Shown: positions 1 through 9,429, counted from the stretch's first letter. The stretch is 64,000 bases of DNA from Azoarcus sp. (GCA_020725025.1 DYFV01000024.1:1-64000); one strand, 5' to 3'. Program-made: numbers and translations. Notes: a model not told the origin generated them from the sequence alone.

Positions 1-35
1 ACCTCTCGCGGCTGCTCGAGGAGCGGGTGTTCTGA
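1..35 (+). CDS. rfbA: 3' end of glucose-1-phosphate thymidylyltransferase (partial)
   Basis: Frame (t)ac-ctc-tcg-cgg-ctg-ctc-gag-gag-cgg-gtg-ttc-tga reads (Y)LSRLLEERVF*, resembling RfbA C-termini; it overlaps an rfbC-like start by one base. Confidence 0.5.
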   Translation, partial: LSRLLEERVF

Positions 36-142
36 TGCGCGTGATCCATACCGATGTTCCCGAGGTCGTCATCCTCGAGCCGAAGGTCTTCGGCTCTCGC
101 CCGAGGGCCGCACCGGCCTGCCGCGCTTCAAATGCGAGGTAG
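35..142 (+). pseudogene. rfbC: Truncated dTDP-4-dehydrorhamnose 3,5-epimerase (first ~20 codons only)
   Basis: MRVIHTDVPEVVILEPKVFG matches RfbC N-termini (…P.V.iiEPkvFgD.RG), then diverges to SRPRAAPACRASNAR* with a stop at 140-142. Confidence 0.6.
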
Positions 143-190
143 TCGATTGGCGCGACTGGCGAGTGGCGACGGGGTCGAGCGAGGGGCGTC

Positions 191-922
191 GTGATCTATC
201 CGATCGGAGGATCGCACGCGACGTGTTGGCGCATCGGGACGACGGCGCTCGTGGCCCTCAGCGTCATCGCCTCGGCAGTAGGGACGTTCGGCGAGCCGTC
301 ATACCGCGGGCTCGCTTCCGGGGAGTTCCAGGAATTCCCGTGGTTCGTGACGACCATGGCGATCGGGTGGGCCGGGGCGCTCGTTTGGGGAGTTCGCGCA
401 CTCGTGGGGTCGGCTGCTCGATGGTCGCGCGGCGTTTTCGTGGTCGCCTTCGTCGCTGTCTTGATTGGGGTATTGTTGCCCGGTGAAGCGAAGGTGTCGT
501 TGGAGGCTTGGGTGCTTGATCTGGTTGGCCCGAGGGATTACTTCGGCGGCTCGGTGTCGCCGAGTACGATCGCGCACGGACTGATGTTCGGGATATTGGC
601 GGCAGTGCTCGCCTTGGCGCGTATGGATCTTCGGGGCGGGGGGCTGGTGTTGGACCTCGCGCTGCTGGCGATCGCGACGGAGGTGCTGCAGCTCTTCGTG
701 GCAGGGCGCGAGGCGAGTCTGGTGGATGCCGGAGTGGATATGGTGGGGGTGGTCGTTGGTGTTGGTTTGGTGCGGGGGGCAGTGACGGTCGTTCGCATGG
801 CGACGAACCCGTCCCCCTCCTGTCCGGGAGTCTCCGCTTCGCTCCGCCGTTCGGCAGGCTGCGAGCAGGCTCGCCGAAACTCCTCCCTCACCCCCCTTGA
901 AGGGGGAGGGGCCTGCTCATGA
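191..922 (+). CDS. VanZ-like family membrane protein (GTG start); C-terminal tail reads into an intergenic repeat
   Basis: Multi-TM protein with VanZ-like SPSTIAHGLMFGILAAVLA…TEVLQLF…REASLVDAGVDMVGVVVG pattern; RBS-like gagggg upstream. Confidence 0.7.
   Translation: MIYPIGGSHATCWRIGTTALVALSVIASAVGTFGEPSYRGLASGEFQEFPWFVTTMAIGWAGALVWGVRALVGSAARWSRGVFVVAFVAVLIGVLLPGEAKVSLEAWVLDLVGPRDYFGGSVSPSTIAHGLMFGILAAVLALARMDLRGGGLVLDLALLAIATEVLQLFVAGREASLVDAGVDMVGVVVGVGLVRGAVTVVRMATNPSPSCPGVSASLRRSAGCEQARRNSSLTPLEGGGACS
824..915. repeat. Second intergenic repeat family, copy A, with C/G-rich hairpin
   Basis: gggagtctccgcttcgctccgccgttcggcaggctgcgagc…; contains ccccctt-g-aaggggg (892-906). Confidence 0.65.
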
Positions 923-974
923 CGTCGCCGTTAATCTCCGGCGTCGTCGAAATGTCGATTGCAATGCTATCAGG

Positions 975-1529
975 ATGAATGACCAATTGGCTTCCACTAC
1001 CTTGCGCACCACCGCCGTGGCGTTCGTGCTTGCGTTGAGCTCGGCGACCGGCTTTGCTTCCGACGATCGCTTCGATACGGCAAGCGATGTGCTCGCAGCC
1101 GGACTGCCGCTGGTCGCGGCGGGGATTTCCTATGCCCAGGATGATCGCGCAGGTTTGTACCAGCTCGCCAAGTCCGAGGCGGCGACGGTGGCCTTTACCG
1201 AGCTGCTGAAGCATTCGACGCAGAAGACCCGCCCCAACGGGCGGGACGACAAGAGCTTCCCCTCCGGCCATACCGCGGTCGCGTTCGCTGCGGCTCAGTA
1301 CATGCAGACGAGAGTAGGTTGGGAGGCTGGCGTTCCGGCCTACGTGGCGGCGTCCCTCGTGGGCTACAGTCGCGTACGCGCCGATCAGCATTATTGGCGG
1401 GACGTGGTGGTCGGCGCTGCGCTCGGGATCGGATCTAGTATGTATTTCACCGAGCCGAGGGAAAAAAGCCGGTTCAGCGTCCTGGCTGCGCCTGGCGCGG
1501 CCTATGTGCACTACTTTGCGGCGTGGTGA
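975..1529 (+). CDS. PAP2-family phosphatase with signal peptide
   Basis: PAP2 motifs KTRPNGRD, PSGHTAVAF and SRVRADQHYWRDVVVGA. Confidence 0.9.
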   Translation: MNDQLASTTLRTTAVAFVLALSSATGFASDDRFDTASDVLAAGLPLVAAGISYAQDDRAGLYQLAKSEAATVAFTELLKHSTQKTRPNGRDDKSFPSGHTAVAFAAAQYMQTRVGWEAGVPAYVAASLVGYSRVRADQHYWRDVVVGAALGIGSSMYFTEPREKSRFSVLAAPGAAYVHYFAAW

Positions 1530-1562
1530 AGGTTCGGAGCCGCTGCGCCTTGTCCGTTTGAA

Positions 1563-1934
1563 ATGTCCCTGTCCTCTTACCTGCGCGCTCGCAAGAACGG
1601 CTTCCGTTATGCCGCCAACGGCGTTCGTGTCGTGCTTGCGACCCAGGCCCATGCCCGGATTCATCTCCTCGCGGCGGTCGGCGTCGTGCTGCTCGCGTGG
1701 GGTCTGGACGTGTCGGCGGTGGAGTGGTGCATCCTGCTGCTGGCCATCGGCATGGTGTGGACCGGGGAGGCGGTCAACACCGCGATCGAGCTCACCATCG
1801 ATCTCGCGTCGCCCGACTACCATCCATTGGCGGGGAAGGCCAAGGATGTCGCGGCGGGGGCGGTGCTTCTGGCCTCGTGCCTCGCGGCGGTGATCGGGGC
1901 GATCGTGTTCGTTCCGAAGCTGGTCGCTTTGTAG
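1563..1934 (+). CDS. dgkA: Diacylglycerol kinase (DgkA family)
   Basis: RKNGFRYAANGVRVV…HLLAAVGVVLL…WTGEAVNTAIELTIDL…AKDVAAGAVLLA signature. Confidence 0.92.
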   Translation: MSLSSYLRARKNGFRYAANGVRVVLATQAHARIHLLAAVGVVLLAWGLDVSAVEWCILLLAIGMVWTGEAVNTAIELTIDLASPDYHPLAGKAKDVAAGAVLLASCLAAVIGAIVFVPKLVAL

Positions 1935-1949
1935 CGCGGTCGCAGCCGC

Positions 1950-1983
1950 GTAGCCAGGATGGCGCCGAAGGCGGAATCCGGGT
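1950..1983 (+). repeat. REP-like element copy 1
   Basis: gtagccaggatggcgccgaaggcggaatccggg; related copies listed below. Confidence 0.65.
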
Positions 1984-2000
1984 TATGGGGGCTGGGGTGG

Positions 2001-4097
2001 TCAGTCCTTGATTCGGCCGAAGTTCTGGTGGAAGAAGTCGACGTTGCGGCCTTCGGTCAGGTCGAAGAGGCGCCAGTCGCGGGCCAGGCGGGCGCCGCCG
2101 TCGCGGGTGAGGGGGGCGATGGCGATGTTCGCGCGGCGCAGCGTGGAGCGGGTGGCCATCTCGTCGAAGGGGATGGAGATGTAGAAGCCCTTGTCGAAGC
2201 TGCCTTCGCCGTACTCTTCCTTCGAGACGTTCGTCAGGGTGGCCCAGGCGCCGAAGCGCACGCCGTTGGTGAACTCCCGGGCGAGGTCCAGTGTTACGCC
2301 GTAGTCGCCGGCGAGGTAGCGGCCGGCGCTGGCGGTGACGAGCACGTTCGGGATGCCGCGGTAGTAGCCGCTGACGTGGCCGGTGAGCACGTCGTAGTCC
2401 CGTAGCCCGAAGCCGACGTCGAAGTCGCGTTGCTTGACCCAGTTGAGGTCCAGGCCGATCGCCCATGGCTCGTTGAGCGGGCGGTAGAGCAGCTCGCCGC
2501 CCACGCCGGCGAACATGACCTCCATGTAGCCGCCATAGACGATTCCGTAGAGACCTTCCCCGAGCCGGCGAGCGTGGTTCAGCTGCAGCAGCGGCAGGGT
2601 GACGTCCGAGGAGGTCCAGTACTCGCGCAGGAAGGTGCGCACGCGCGGGAGGCGGCTCGGCGCGGTGTAGCGGAACTTGTCGAAGTTGTTGTGGAGGTTG
2701 CCGCTGATGGTGCCGGCGAGCCAGGTGCCGGGCTCGAATTGGTACTCGGCGTTCAGGTTGGCGCTGAACTGGTAGAGGATGAAGCTGTCCGGGCCGCCGA
2801 GGTTCTGACGGTAGCCGACGCTGGCGCCGTAGGTGAGCCGGTCCTGGTCTTCGGGTTCGTAAAGCGTGGTCTCCTGGCGGGGGCGCGGCTCGACCTGCTC
2901 GGTGCTCCGCCGCAGCGTGTCGAGCGGGACGTCGTCCTGGAGCGCCTTGCGGAAGGTGTCGCGCTTCACGCTGGTTTCGGTAAGCGGCAAGCCGTCGCGC
3001 GACTCCGAAACGGTGAGCCAGTCGACCTCGGGGCCGGCGGCGTTGTCCAGCACGCGGGCACCGCGGCCGACGCCTACGGGGGCGTGGAAGAAGCGGGTCT
3101 GTTCGCCGTAGACGACCACCTCCCGCTCGCGCTGGGCGATACGCTGCACGCGGTAGCCGGCGCTGTCCTCGATCCGTTTCGCCACGTCGGCCCAATCGGG
3201 CGAGCCGGCCGGGCGTGCGGCGTCCGGACGGACCGCTTCGGGCGCCGGATCGGAGACCTTCGGGGGCGAGGGCGTGCGGCCGCCGACGTCGGTTTGCATC
3301 GTCAGCGCCAGCATCGCGGTGTTGCCGCGCTCCCAGCCCGCGTGGAGCGTCAGCCAGCTGTTGAGACGATAGGTCGCGCCGAGATTGAGGGGAGAGTCCT
3401 GCTTGACGCCCGGGCCACCGAACTCGTTGCGGTAATCGTTGCCGTCGTACTCGAGCTTCAGCTGCAGCGGCGCCCAGGGCGTCTGCCACTGTACGCCGCC
3501 GAAGAGGGCCACCGGGCCCCGAAAATAACTGTCTAGGTCGATATCGCCGACGGCAGCGTTGTCGACGGCGGGGCGCCTTCTGAACCTGTCGTCTAGCCAG
3601 CCCAGCGGGTTGTCGAAATGCGCCTGTTTGCCGAGATACCCCCAGCCGAGGCCGAGACTGAAATCGAAGTCTTCCCAGCGCTTGTTCGCGACGATGTACT
3701 CGCTGGCGAAGAGGCCGGTGCCGCCGATGTCGCGCGCGCCGACCGCGATCTCGGGCAGCCAGCGGCTTTCCTCCCAGAGACGCAGCTTGAGGTCGAAGGA
3801 CTTGTCCTTGTAGCTCTGGTCACCGCTGAGCGCCTCGGCTCCGTATAGCCGGCTGCTGACGGAGGTGTAGCGGTAGATGGCCTCGAGCCAGTCGAAGGGC
3901 TGGACGATGACGGCATAGCGCCCGTACGGCGCGACGCGGCTCAGGTTGAGGCCGAAGCTGCCCGCCGGCGCCATGCGCGCGGTCGGGGTCTGCAGGAGAC
4001 CGATTCCGCCGAAGTCGCCCTGGGTGGGCTCGGTCGCCGCCAGGCTCAGCTCGGCGCACGCGGCGCAGACCGCGAGTACGATCACGCGACGCTTCAT
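2001..4097 (-). CDS. gfcD: YjbH/GfcD-family exopolysaccharide outer-membrane lipoprotein-like protein
   Basis: EPTQGDFGGIGLLQTPTARMAPAGSFGLNLSRVAPYGRY… and C-terminal beta-rich repeats typical of YjbH; start overlaps the gfcC stop (ATGA). Confidence 0.85.
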   Translation of the reverse strand: MKRRVIVLAVCAACAELSLAATEPTQGDFGGIGLLQTPTARMAPAGSFGLNLSRVAPYGRYAVIVQPFDWLEAIYRYTSVSSRLYGAEALSGDQSYKDKSFDLKLRLWEESRWLPEIAVGARDIGGTGLFASEYIVANKRWEDFDFSLGLGWGYLGKQAHFDNPLGWLDDRFRRRPAVDNAAVGDIDLDSYFRGPVALFGGVQWQTPWAPLQLKLEYDGNDYRNEFGGPGVKQDSPLNLGATYRLNSWLTLHAGWERGNTAMLALTMQTDVGGRTPSPPKVSDPAPEAVRPDAARPAGSPDWADVAKRIEDSAGYRVQRIAQREREVVVYGEQTRFFHAPVGVGRGARVLDNAAGPEVDWLTVSESRDGLPLTETSVKRDTFRKALQDDVPLDTLRRSTEQVEPRPRQETTLYEPEDQDRLTYGASVGYRQNLGGPDSFILYQFSANLNAEYQFEPGTWLAGTISGNLHNNFDKFRYTAPSRLPRVRTFLREYWTSSDVTLPLLQLNHARRLGEGLYGIVYGGYMEVMFAGVGGELLYRPLNEPWAIGLDLNWVKQRDFDVGFGLRDYDVLTGHVSGYYRGIPNVLVTASAGRYLAGDYGVTLDLAREFTNGVRFGAWATLTNVSKEEYGEGSFDKGFYISIPFDEMATRSTLRRANIAIAPLTRDGGARLARDWRLFDLTEGRNVDFFHQNFGRIKD

Positions 4098-4945
4098 CGC
4101 GTGCTGCCCTCCGCCGGTAGCGGCTGCGTCGCGATGAAGGCCGCCAGATCGGCGTTGAGCGCCTCGGTCGCGTTTCCGGGGACGTCCCGGAGCGGGACAA
4201 GGATCCGCGCGCCGGGAGCCAGCGGCTGCGGCGCGGTTCGGTTCCATGCCGCATTGCCATGCCGGGAGACGGCGCCGTCCGGCTGGATGACGTAGATCCA
4301 GTCGGGATCCGCGTCGCCGTGCGGCGCGCATTCCTGCGCATAGTCGGCGGCCGGCTTGAGGCCCACGAAGGGCAGGGTGCAGTCTTCGGCGACCGCGCCC
4401 AGCACCGCGATGGTGTCGGGGCGGGAGGGGTAATACAGCTGATCGCCGGCGTGGATCGGGCGATTGTGCTTCAGCTCGAGCTCCAGGCGCACCGGATCGA
4501 GGTTGCCGGTCAGGCGGCCGGTCACCGGCAGGGCCTCGACCCGCTGTCGCAGTCGGTCACCGAGCGCCGCGCGGTCCCGGTGACCGACGAGGTGGGCGTG
4601 CCGGACCAGTACGGTGAGCTCGTGGATGAGCCCGACCTTCAGGCCGCGCTGGGTCGCCTCGGCCGGACGGTGAAACCAGGCGGCGCCGGTGAGGAAGGCG
4701 TCCGGGCGCACGCCTGCGGCCTGCGCCGCATCGAAGAGGCGCGAGCCGGGGGCGAGCTCGTGACGGCCGGGGTTGTGCACCATCCCGGTGACCCGAACCG
4801 GTATGGCGGCGGTCGGCGTGGCGACGGCTTCGGCGGCGAGCGCGGAGCCGTCGAGCATCAGCATGACGGTGATCGCAAGGGCAAGGTCGCCAATGCGCGG
4901 CCCGAATCGGAGGGCGAGTCTCAACGCTGCCCCTCCGGCCGCCAT
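4094..4945 (-). CDS. gfcC: GfcC/YjbG-family capsule biosynthesis protein
   Basis: VRVTGMVHNPGRHELAPGSRLFDAAQAAGVRPDAFLTGAAWFHRP…; between gfcB- and gfcD-like genes. Confidence 0.8.
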   Translation of the reverse strand: MAAGGAALRLALRFGPRIGDLALAITVMLMLDGSALAAEAVATPTAAIPVRVTGMVHNPGRHELAPGSRLFDAAQAAGVRPDAFLTGAAWFHRPAEATQRGLKVGLIHELTVLVRHAHLVGHRDRAALGDRLRQRVEALPVTGRLTGNLDPVRLELELKHNRPIHAGDQLYYPSRPDTIAVLGAVAEDCTLPFVGLKPAADYAQECAPHGDADPDWIYVIQPDGAVSRHGNAAWNRTAPQPLAPGARILVPLRDVPGNATEALNADLAAFIATQPLPAEGSTR

Positions 4946-5598
4946 GGGCGAAGGGCCGTGAGCACGAGGCGCAAGCTCGGGGTGACCTGCTGCTCGCTCT
5001 TGAGCACGGTGCCGTCCGACGGGTCGACCCAATAGTGATTGAGCGCCTCGAAGTCGGCGGAGGGCGAGGCGAGATGCTCGTCTACGCGCAGGAGATCGAA
5101 GCCTTCGCCCAGGATCTCGACCCGTTCCCGCCCCTTCGGTTCGAAACGGCCGTGGAGGGGGGCGCCGAACCGGTATCCGGGCATCCAGTCGGCCGTCCGC
5201 TCGACGGGCGTACCTGTCGCGACACGATGCAGGCCGGCCGCGAACGGGTCCGCACCCTCCACGCGCGTGCCCTCCAGCGTTTCGGGGAAGCCGATGATCC
5301 GGCGTACGAGTCCATTCTCGATCACCACCACGTGGCCGGTGGAGGCGACCCAGAACTGCTGCCCGTCGGTGACCCGTGCGAGCACGAGCACGGCCGAGCC
5401 GAGGGCGCTGTCGAGCCGAAGCTGATAGTACGGGCGCGAGAACACGGCCTCGCGGGTCACTTCGATCGGCGGTGGGCCGCGGAAGGCGACGATCGCGGTG
5501 TCGCGCGCCGCCTGCATGGCGGGCGTGCACCCCGCCGAGCCGAGCGCTGCCGCGAGAAGCACGATTGCCGTGACGATGCCGGACGGCATGAGGCGCAT
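4921..5598 (-). CDS. gfcB: GfcB/YjbF-family lipoprotein
   Basis: Lipobox LGSAGC; …QFWVASTGHVVVIENGLVRRIIGFPETLEGTR… typical of YjbF. Confidence 0.82.
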   Translation of the reverse strand: MRLMPSGIVTAIVLLAAALGSAGCTPAMQAARDTAIVAFRGPPPIEVTREAVFSRPYYQLRLDSALGSAVLVLARVTDGQQFWVASTGHVVVIENGLVRRIIGFPETLEGTRVEGADPFAAGLHRVATGTPVERTADWMPGYRFGAPLHGRFEPKGRERVEILGEGFDLLRVDEHLASPSADFEALNHYWVDPSDGTVLKSEQQVTPSLRLVLTALRPWRPEGQR

Positions 5599-5603
5599 CC
5601 CGG

Positions 5604-6707
5604 TCAGCGGGTACGAAGATCGGCTTCGAGGTCGGTGCCGGTCCGCAGCAGAGAACCCGTCGGGATCAGCTGGGTGATGACGCGGTTCCAGCGGGTGATG
5701 TCGGCCGGGCCGACGAACACCACGTCGCGCGGCATCACTTCGAACTGGGAGGCGAGGGCGAAGGCGACCGGCGACTTCGCTTCGAGCTGGAACACCCGCA
5801 CCGGGCGCTGCTCGACATCGTCGATGCCGCGGATCACATAGACCGCGTTGCCGTCCGACGTTTCCTGGCGCATGCCGCCGGCGTTGCCGAGCGCTTCGGT
5901 AAGGCTGATGCTGCGCGCCTTGAAGGTGATCGTGGTCGGGCGCAGGACTTCGCCCATCACGTAGGCCTTCCTGCGGTCGTTGTAGGGCAGGTGGATGTGG
6001 TCGCCGTGCTTCAGGTAGACCGCGTCGAGATTCGACCTGCCACGGTTGAGGGCGTCGAGATCGAGCCGGAACTCGCGTCCGTCGCGCTTCAGCGTCAGGC
6101 CGGTGAGATCGGCCTCGGCGGTCTTGATGCCGGCGGCGCCGAGGGCGGCGAGCAGGGTCAGGGGTGTCTGCGTGATCGGCTGTTCCGCCGCCTTCTCGAA
6201 GGCGCCCGAGAACTGCACCTTGGCGCTGTTGTAGCGGATGACGGCGACGTCTACCTGCGGCTGCTCGAGCCACTTGGTGAGACGGCTGGTGAGCGTCGCG
6301 CGGAGTTCGGCGAGGGTGGCGCCGCCGGCTTTCACGGAGCCTGCGTAGGGGAAGAACAGCGTTCCGTCCGCGTGCACGATGCGTCCGTTTGCCTCGGGCT
6401 GCTGCTGCTGGCCGGAGGGAACCGTCAGTTCGGGGTGCTCCCACACGGTGACGTGAAGGATGTCGCCGGCGCCGATGCGATATGGGCCGGGCTGGAATGC
6501 GAGCAATTCGTCGGGGATCTGTTCGGCGCTGCGTTCGGCCGACTGGACCGCGAGAAGCTTGGGCGTGATGGAGACGAGCTCGACCATGCTGCTTTCGGCG
6601 TCGTTCTTGTCAAGCAGGGCGCTGCGGTCGAGGTGCTGTCCCGGGGCGAGCATGCAGCCCGAAACGGTGGTGAGAAGTGCGAGCGCGACGGGAACGAGGG
6701 TTTTCAT
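5604..6707 (-). CDS. wza: Outer-membrane polysaccharide export protein (Wza/GfcE family)
   Basis: PYRIGAGDILHVTVWEHPELTVP…ADGTLFFPYAGSVKAGG…; lipobox VSGC. Confidence 0.92.
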   Translation of the reverse strand: MKTLVPVALALLTTVSGCMLAPGQHLDRSALLDKNDAESSMVELVSITPKLLAVQSAERSAEQIPDELLAFQPGPYRIGAGDILHVTVWEHPELTVPSGQQQQPEANGRIVHADGTLFFPYAGSVKAGGATLAELRATLTSRLTKWLEQPQVDVAVIRYNSAKVQFSGAFEKAAEQPITQTPLTLLAALGAAGIKTAEADLTGLTLKRDGREFRLDLDALNRGRSNLDAVYLKHGDHIHLPYNDRRKAYVMGEVLRPTTITFKARSISLTEALGNAGGMRQETSDGNAVYVIRGIDDVEQRPVRVFQLEAKSPVAFALASQFEVMPRDVVFVGPADITRWNRVITQLIPTGSLLRTGTDLEADLRTR

Positions 6708-6793
6708 GCAGCGATGACGATCGAGTTGGCGACGAAGGCGCGAAAAAATACCCGCAGCCGGTGGCCGCGGGTATTTCCGGGAAACGACAGAAA

Positions 6794-7093
6794 TCAGGGC
6801 GTCGTGCCGGTGGTCCCGGTCGTTCCGGTGGTGCCGGTGGAGCCGCTGCCGCTGCCGCCGCCGTCCGAGGTCGCGGCCGCGATGCCGCCGACCACGGCCA
6901 CGCCGAGGGCAACGGTGCCGCCGACGCCGAGGGTGGAGACGATCCCGCCCGTCTTGGCGGCGGTTACGCTACCGGTGGTGGCGGCGGTGGTTCCGCCGCC
7001 GTTCGCCGGGGGCGGGGTGTTGGTGCCGCTCTGGGCCAGCACCGGGGATGAAGCGAACAGCGCGGCGAGCGCAAGGCTGACGACTGCTTTCAT
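6794..7093 (-). CDS. gfcA: Small exported Gly/Thr-rich GfcA/YjbE-like protein
   Basis: Signal peptide, Gly/Thr-rich body, C-terminal (GTT)n; in a gfc-type operon. Confidence 0.6.
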   Translation of the reverse strand: MKAVVSLALAALFASSPVLAQSGTNTPPPANGGGTTAATTGSVTAAKTGGIVSTLGVGGTVALGVAVVGGIAAATSDGGGSGSGSTGTTGTTGTTGTTP

Positions 7094-7140
7094 GGATCGA
7101 GGGCTCCTGTATGTACGTTGTCGCACGGATGATTGTAAAG

Positions 7141-7178
7141 GAATACGGTAGGCGTGTTGTTGACAGATTTCCGTATTC
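7141..7178. promoter_or_regulatory. Inverted repeat gaatacgg-N22-ccgtattc in the wzc/gfcA gap
   Basis: Perfect 8-bp arms at 7141-7148 and 7171-7178. Confidence 0.4.
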
Positions 7179-7203
7179 GATAAGCAGATGTGTATAAGTA
7201 CCG

Positions 7204-9429
7204 CTACTTCTCGGACTTGTACTCGTACTGGTAGTAGCTGTACCCGCCGTACTTCCCGTAGACCGAGGCGCGCTTCTCCATGCCGTTGAAGATGGCGCCC
7301 TTGATCTCGATGCCGTTCTGCGCGAACCGGCGCACCGTGAGCTCCACCTCCTTGGCGGGATTCACGCCGAACCGGGTCACGATCAGGCTCGTGCCGGCCA
7401 GCCGGCCGACGATCGCGGCATCGGTGACGGCGAGCAGTGGCGGCGTGTCCACGATCACCAGGTCGAAGGCCGCGCTCGCCTGCTCCAGGAAAGCGCCGAA
7501 ATTGGGGTGCATCAGCAGCTCGGAGGGGTTGGGCGGGATCTTGCCGCGGGCGATCACGCTCAGGCCCGGGATGCGCGTTTCGCGCACCGCCTGCTCGAAA
7601 GTCACATCGCGCGCCAGGAGATTCGAAAGACCGCCCTCGGGTTCGATTTCGAAGAAGCGGTGCAGATGCCCCTTGCGCAGGTCCGCGTCCACCAGCAGCA
7701 CGCGCTGCCCCGCCTGGGCGATGATCGCGGCAAGGTTGGAGGACACGAAGGATTTGCCCACACCGGGGCTGGGGCCGGAGATCATGATCCGGTTGTTGCT
7801 CGCCTCCAGCATGGCGAAGTGCAGGCTGGTACGAAGGCTGCGCAGGGCTTCGACGGCGAGGTCGTGGGGATGGGCGACCGAGAGCAGGGCGCTCGCGCCC
7901 GATTTGCGTCCGCCCGCCTTCTGCAGGATGGTTTCGAAGGTGCGCTGCTGCTCGCTGAGGGGCACGGTGGCGTACACCGGCAGGCCGAGCTTCTCGATCT
8001 CTTCCGGCGATTCGACGCCCCGGTTCAGCGCACGCCGGACCAGCACGAAGGCCGAGGCAAGCAGGCCGCCGAGCAGGGTCGCGATGGCGACGATCAAGGC
8101 CTTCTTCGGGGCTACGGGGTGGCGGGTGTCGACGGCGGCGGTGTCGATGATGCGCGCGTTGCCGACGGTGCCGGCCCGCACGACGTCGAGCTCCTGCGCC
8201 TTGTTCAGGAGCTGGGTGTAGATCTGGGTGCCGACCTCCACGTCGCGGGACAGCCGCAGGACCTCCTGCTGGGTCTCGGGCAGGTTGCGGATGCTGCCGG
8301 ACAGCTCCCGCTGCTGGCGGGTGAGCTCGTCGATCTGGCGCAGCAGGGCCTGGTAGGTGGGGTGCTGGCGGGTGAACTTGCGGTCGAATTCCGCCTGCTG
8401 GAACTTGAGCTCGGTGAGCTTCGTCTCGATCGCCACCGACTTGTCGAGAACGGCCTGGGTCTCCAGGCTTACGTCGATCGACTGGGCTCGGCGCTGGAAG
8501 TCGTTGAGCGCGGCCTCGGCCCTTTCGAGCTGGGTGCGGACCTCGGGCAGCTGCGACCGCAGGAACTCCAGGCTGTTTGCCGCTTCCGCCGACATGCGCT
8601 CGACGTTCTGGCGGACGAACTGCTGGGCGATCTCGTCGAGGATGTGCGAGATCTTGTCGGGAACCGGCCCCTCGAGGCCGAGGCTGAGGATGCCCGAATC
8701 CTTGCCCCGCTCGCCGACCGCGAGCAATTCCTGATATTCGACGATGGTGTCGAGCCGCTTCTTGCGCATCAGGTCGAAACGGGTGCCGGGCCGCGCGTGA
8801 AGCTCGCGTACCTGGATGCGCACGCCGTTGCTCGCGACGTCACTCCCCACTTGCCCCTGGAGGATCAGGTTGTCCTCGTCGTCGAACAGGGTGAAAGACC
8901 CGGCTTCACCGGCGACCAGCGTGAGCTCGACGTCGAGGAGGTGTTCGGGAACCTGGAGCTCGCGGAGATCGATGCGCTCTCCGCCCCAGGCGTAATCGTC
9001 CAGGCCGAACAGGGGTTCGGCGAGCTGATCCGGGCTGTCCGGGCTGAAGCGCCGTGCGACGGCTTTTCCGAGCGCCGGCAGATGACGGGGCTCGGCTTGC
9101 AGGTCCAGCCGGAGCCGGTCGACCGCCTTGCCCACGACGTTGCGCGACTTGATGAGCTCGATCTCGGTCACCGCCTTGGATTCGGTGCCCAGGGCCTCGG
9201 AGATCTCCGACAGCCCCAGCATGCCGGAGCTCTTCTTCTCGATCTGGATCAGCGCGTTGGCACGATAGACGGGCTCGGCGAGCAGGCTGTAGGCGACGCT
9301 GCCGGCCATGAAGAGGGCGGTAACGCCCCCGATCAGCCATTTGTGATCGAGCAGGGTCCCGACGAGCGCGAGCAGATCGATTTCGTCATCGTCGTTATTG
9401 TCTTGTGAGGCGACTTGGTTCGTTTGCAT
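7204..9429 (-). CDS. wzc: Polysaccharide biosynthesis tyrosine autokinase (Wzc/Etk family)
   Basis: N-terminal Wzz domain, Walker A SGPSPGVGKSFVSSNLA, LLVDADLRKG, LVIVDTPP, C-terminal Tyr cluster YGKYGGYSYYQYEYKSEK. Confidence 0.95.
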   Translation of the reverse strand: MQTNQVASQDNNDDDEIDLLALVGTLLDHKWLIGGVTALFMAGSVAYSLLAEPVYRANALIQIEKKSSGMLGLSEISEALGTESKAVTEIELIKSRNVVGKAVDRLRLDLQAEPRHLPALGKAVARRFSPDSPDQLAEPLFGLDDYAWGGERIDLRELQVPEHLLDVELTLVAGEAGSFTLFDDEDNLILQGQVGSDVASNGVRIQVRELHARPGTRFDLMRKKRLDTIVEYQELLAVGERGKDSGILSLGLEGPVPDKISHILDEIAQQFVRQNVERMSAEAANSLEFLRSQLPEVRTQLERAEAALNDFQRRAQSIDVSLETQAVLDKSVAIETKLTELKFQQAEFDRKFTRQHPTYQALLRQIDELTRQQRELSGSIRNLPETQQEVLRLSRDVEVGTQIYTQLLNKAQELDVVRAGTVGNARIIDTAAVDTRHPVAPKKALIVAIATLLGGLLASAFVLVRRALNRGVESPEEIEKLGLPVYATVPLSEQQRTFETILQKAGGRKSGASALLSVAHPHDLAVEALRSLRTSLHFAMLEASNNRIMISGPSPGVGKSFVSSNLAAIIAQAGQRVLLVDADLRKGHLHRFFEIEPEGGLSNLLARDVTFEQAVRETRIPGLSVIARGKIPPNPSELLMHPNFGAFLEQASAAFDLVIVDTPPLLAVTDAAIVGRLAGTSLIVTRFGVNPAKEVELTVRRFAQNGIEIKGAIFNGMEKRASVYGKYGGYSYYQYEYKSEK

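Noticed and set aside
163-486. ORF 163-486 overlapping the VanZ-like gene
   Set aside because: Arg-rich shadow frame of the VanZ-like gene; no domain signature.
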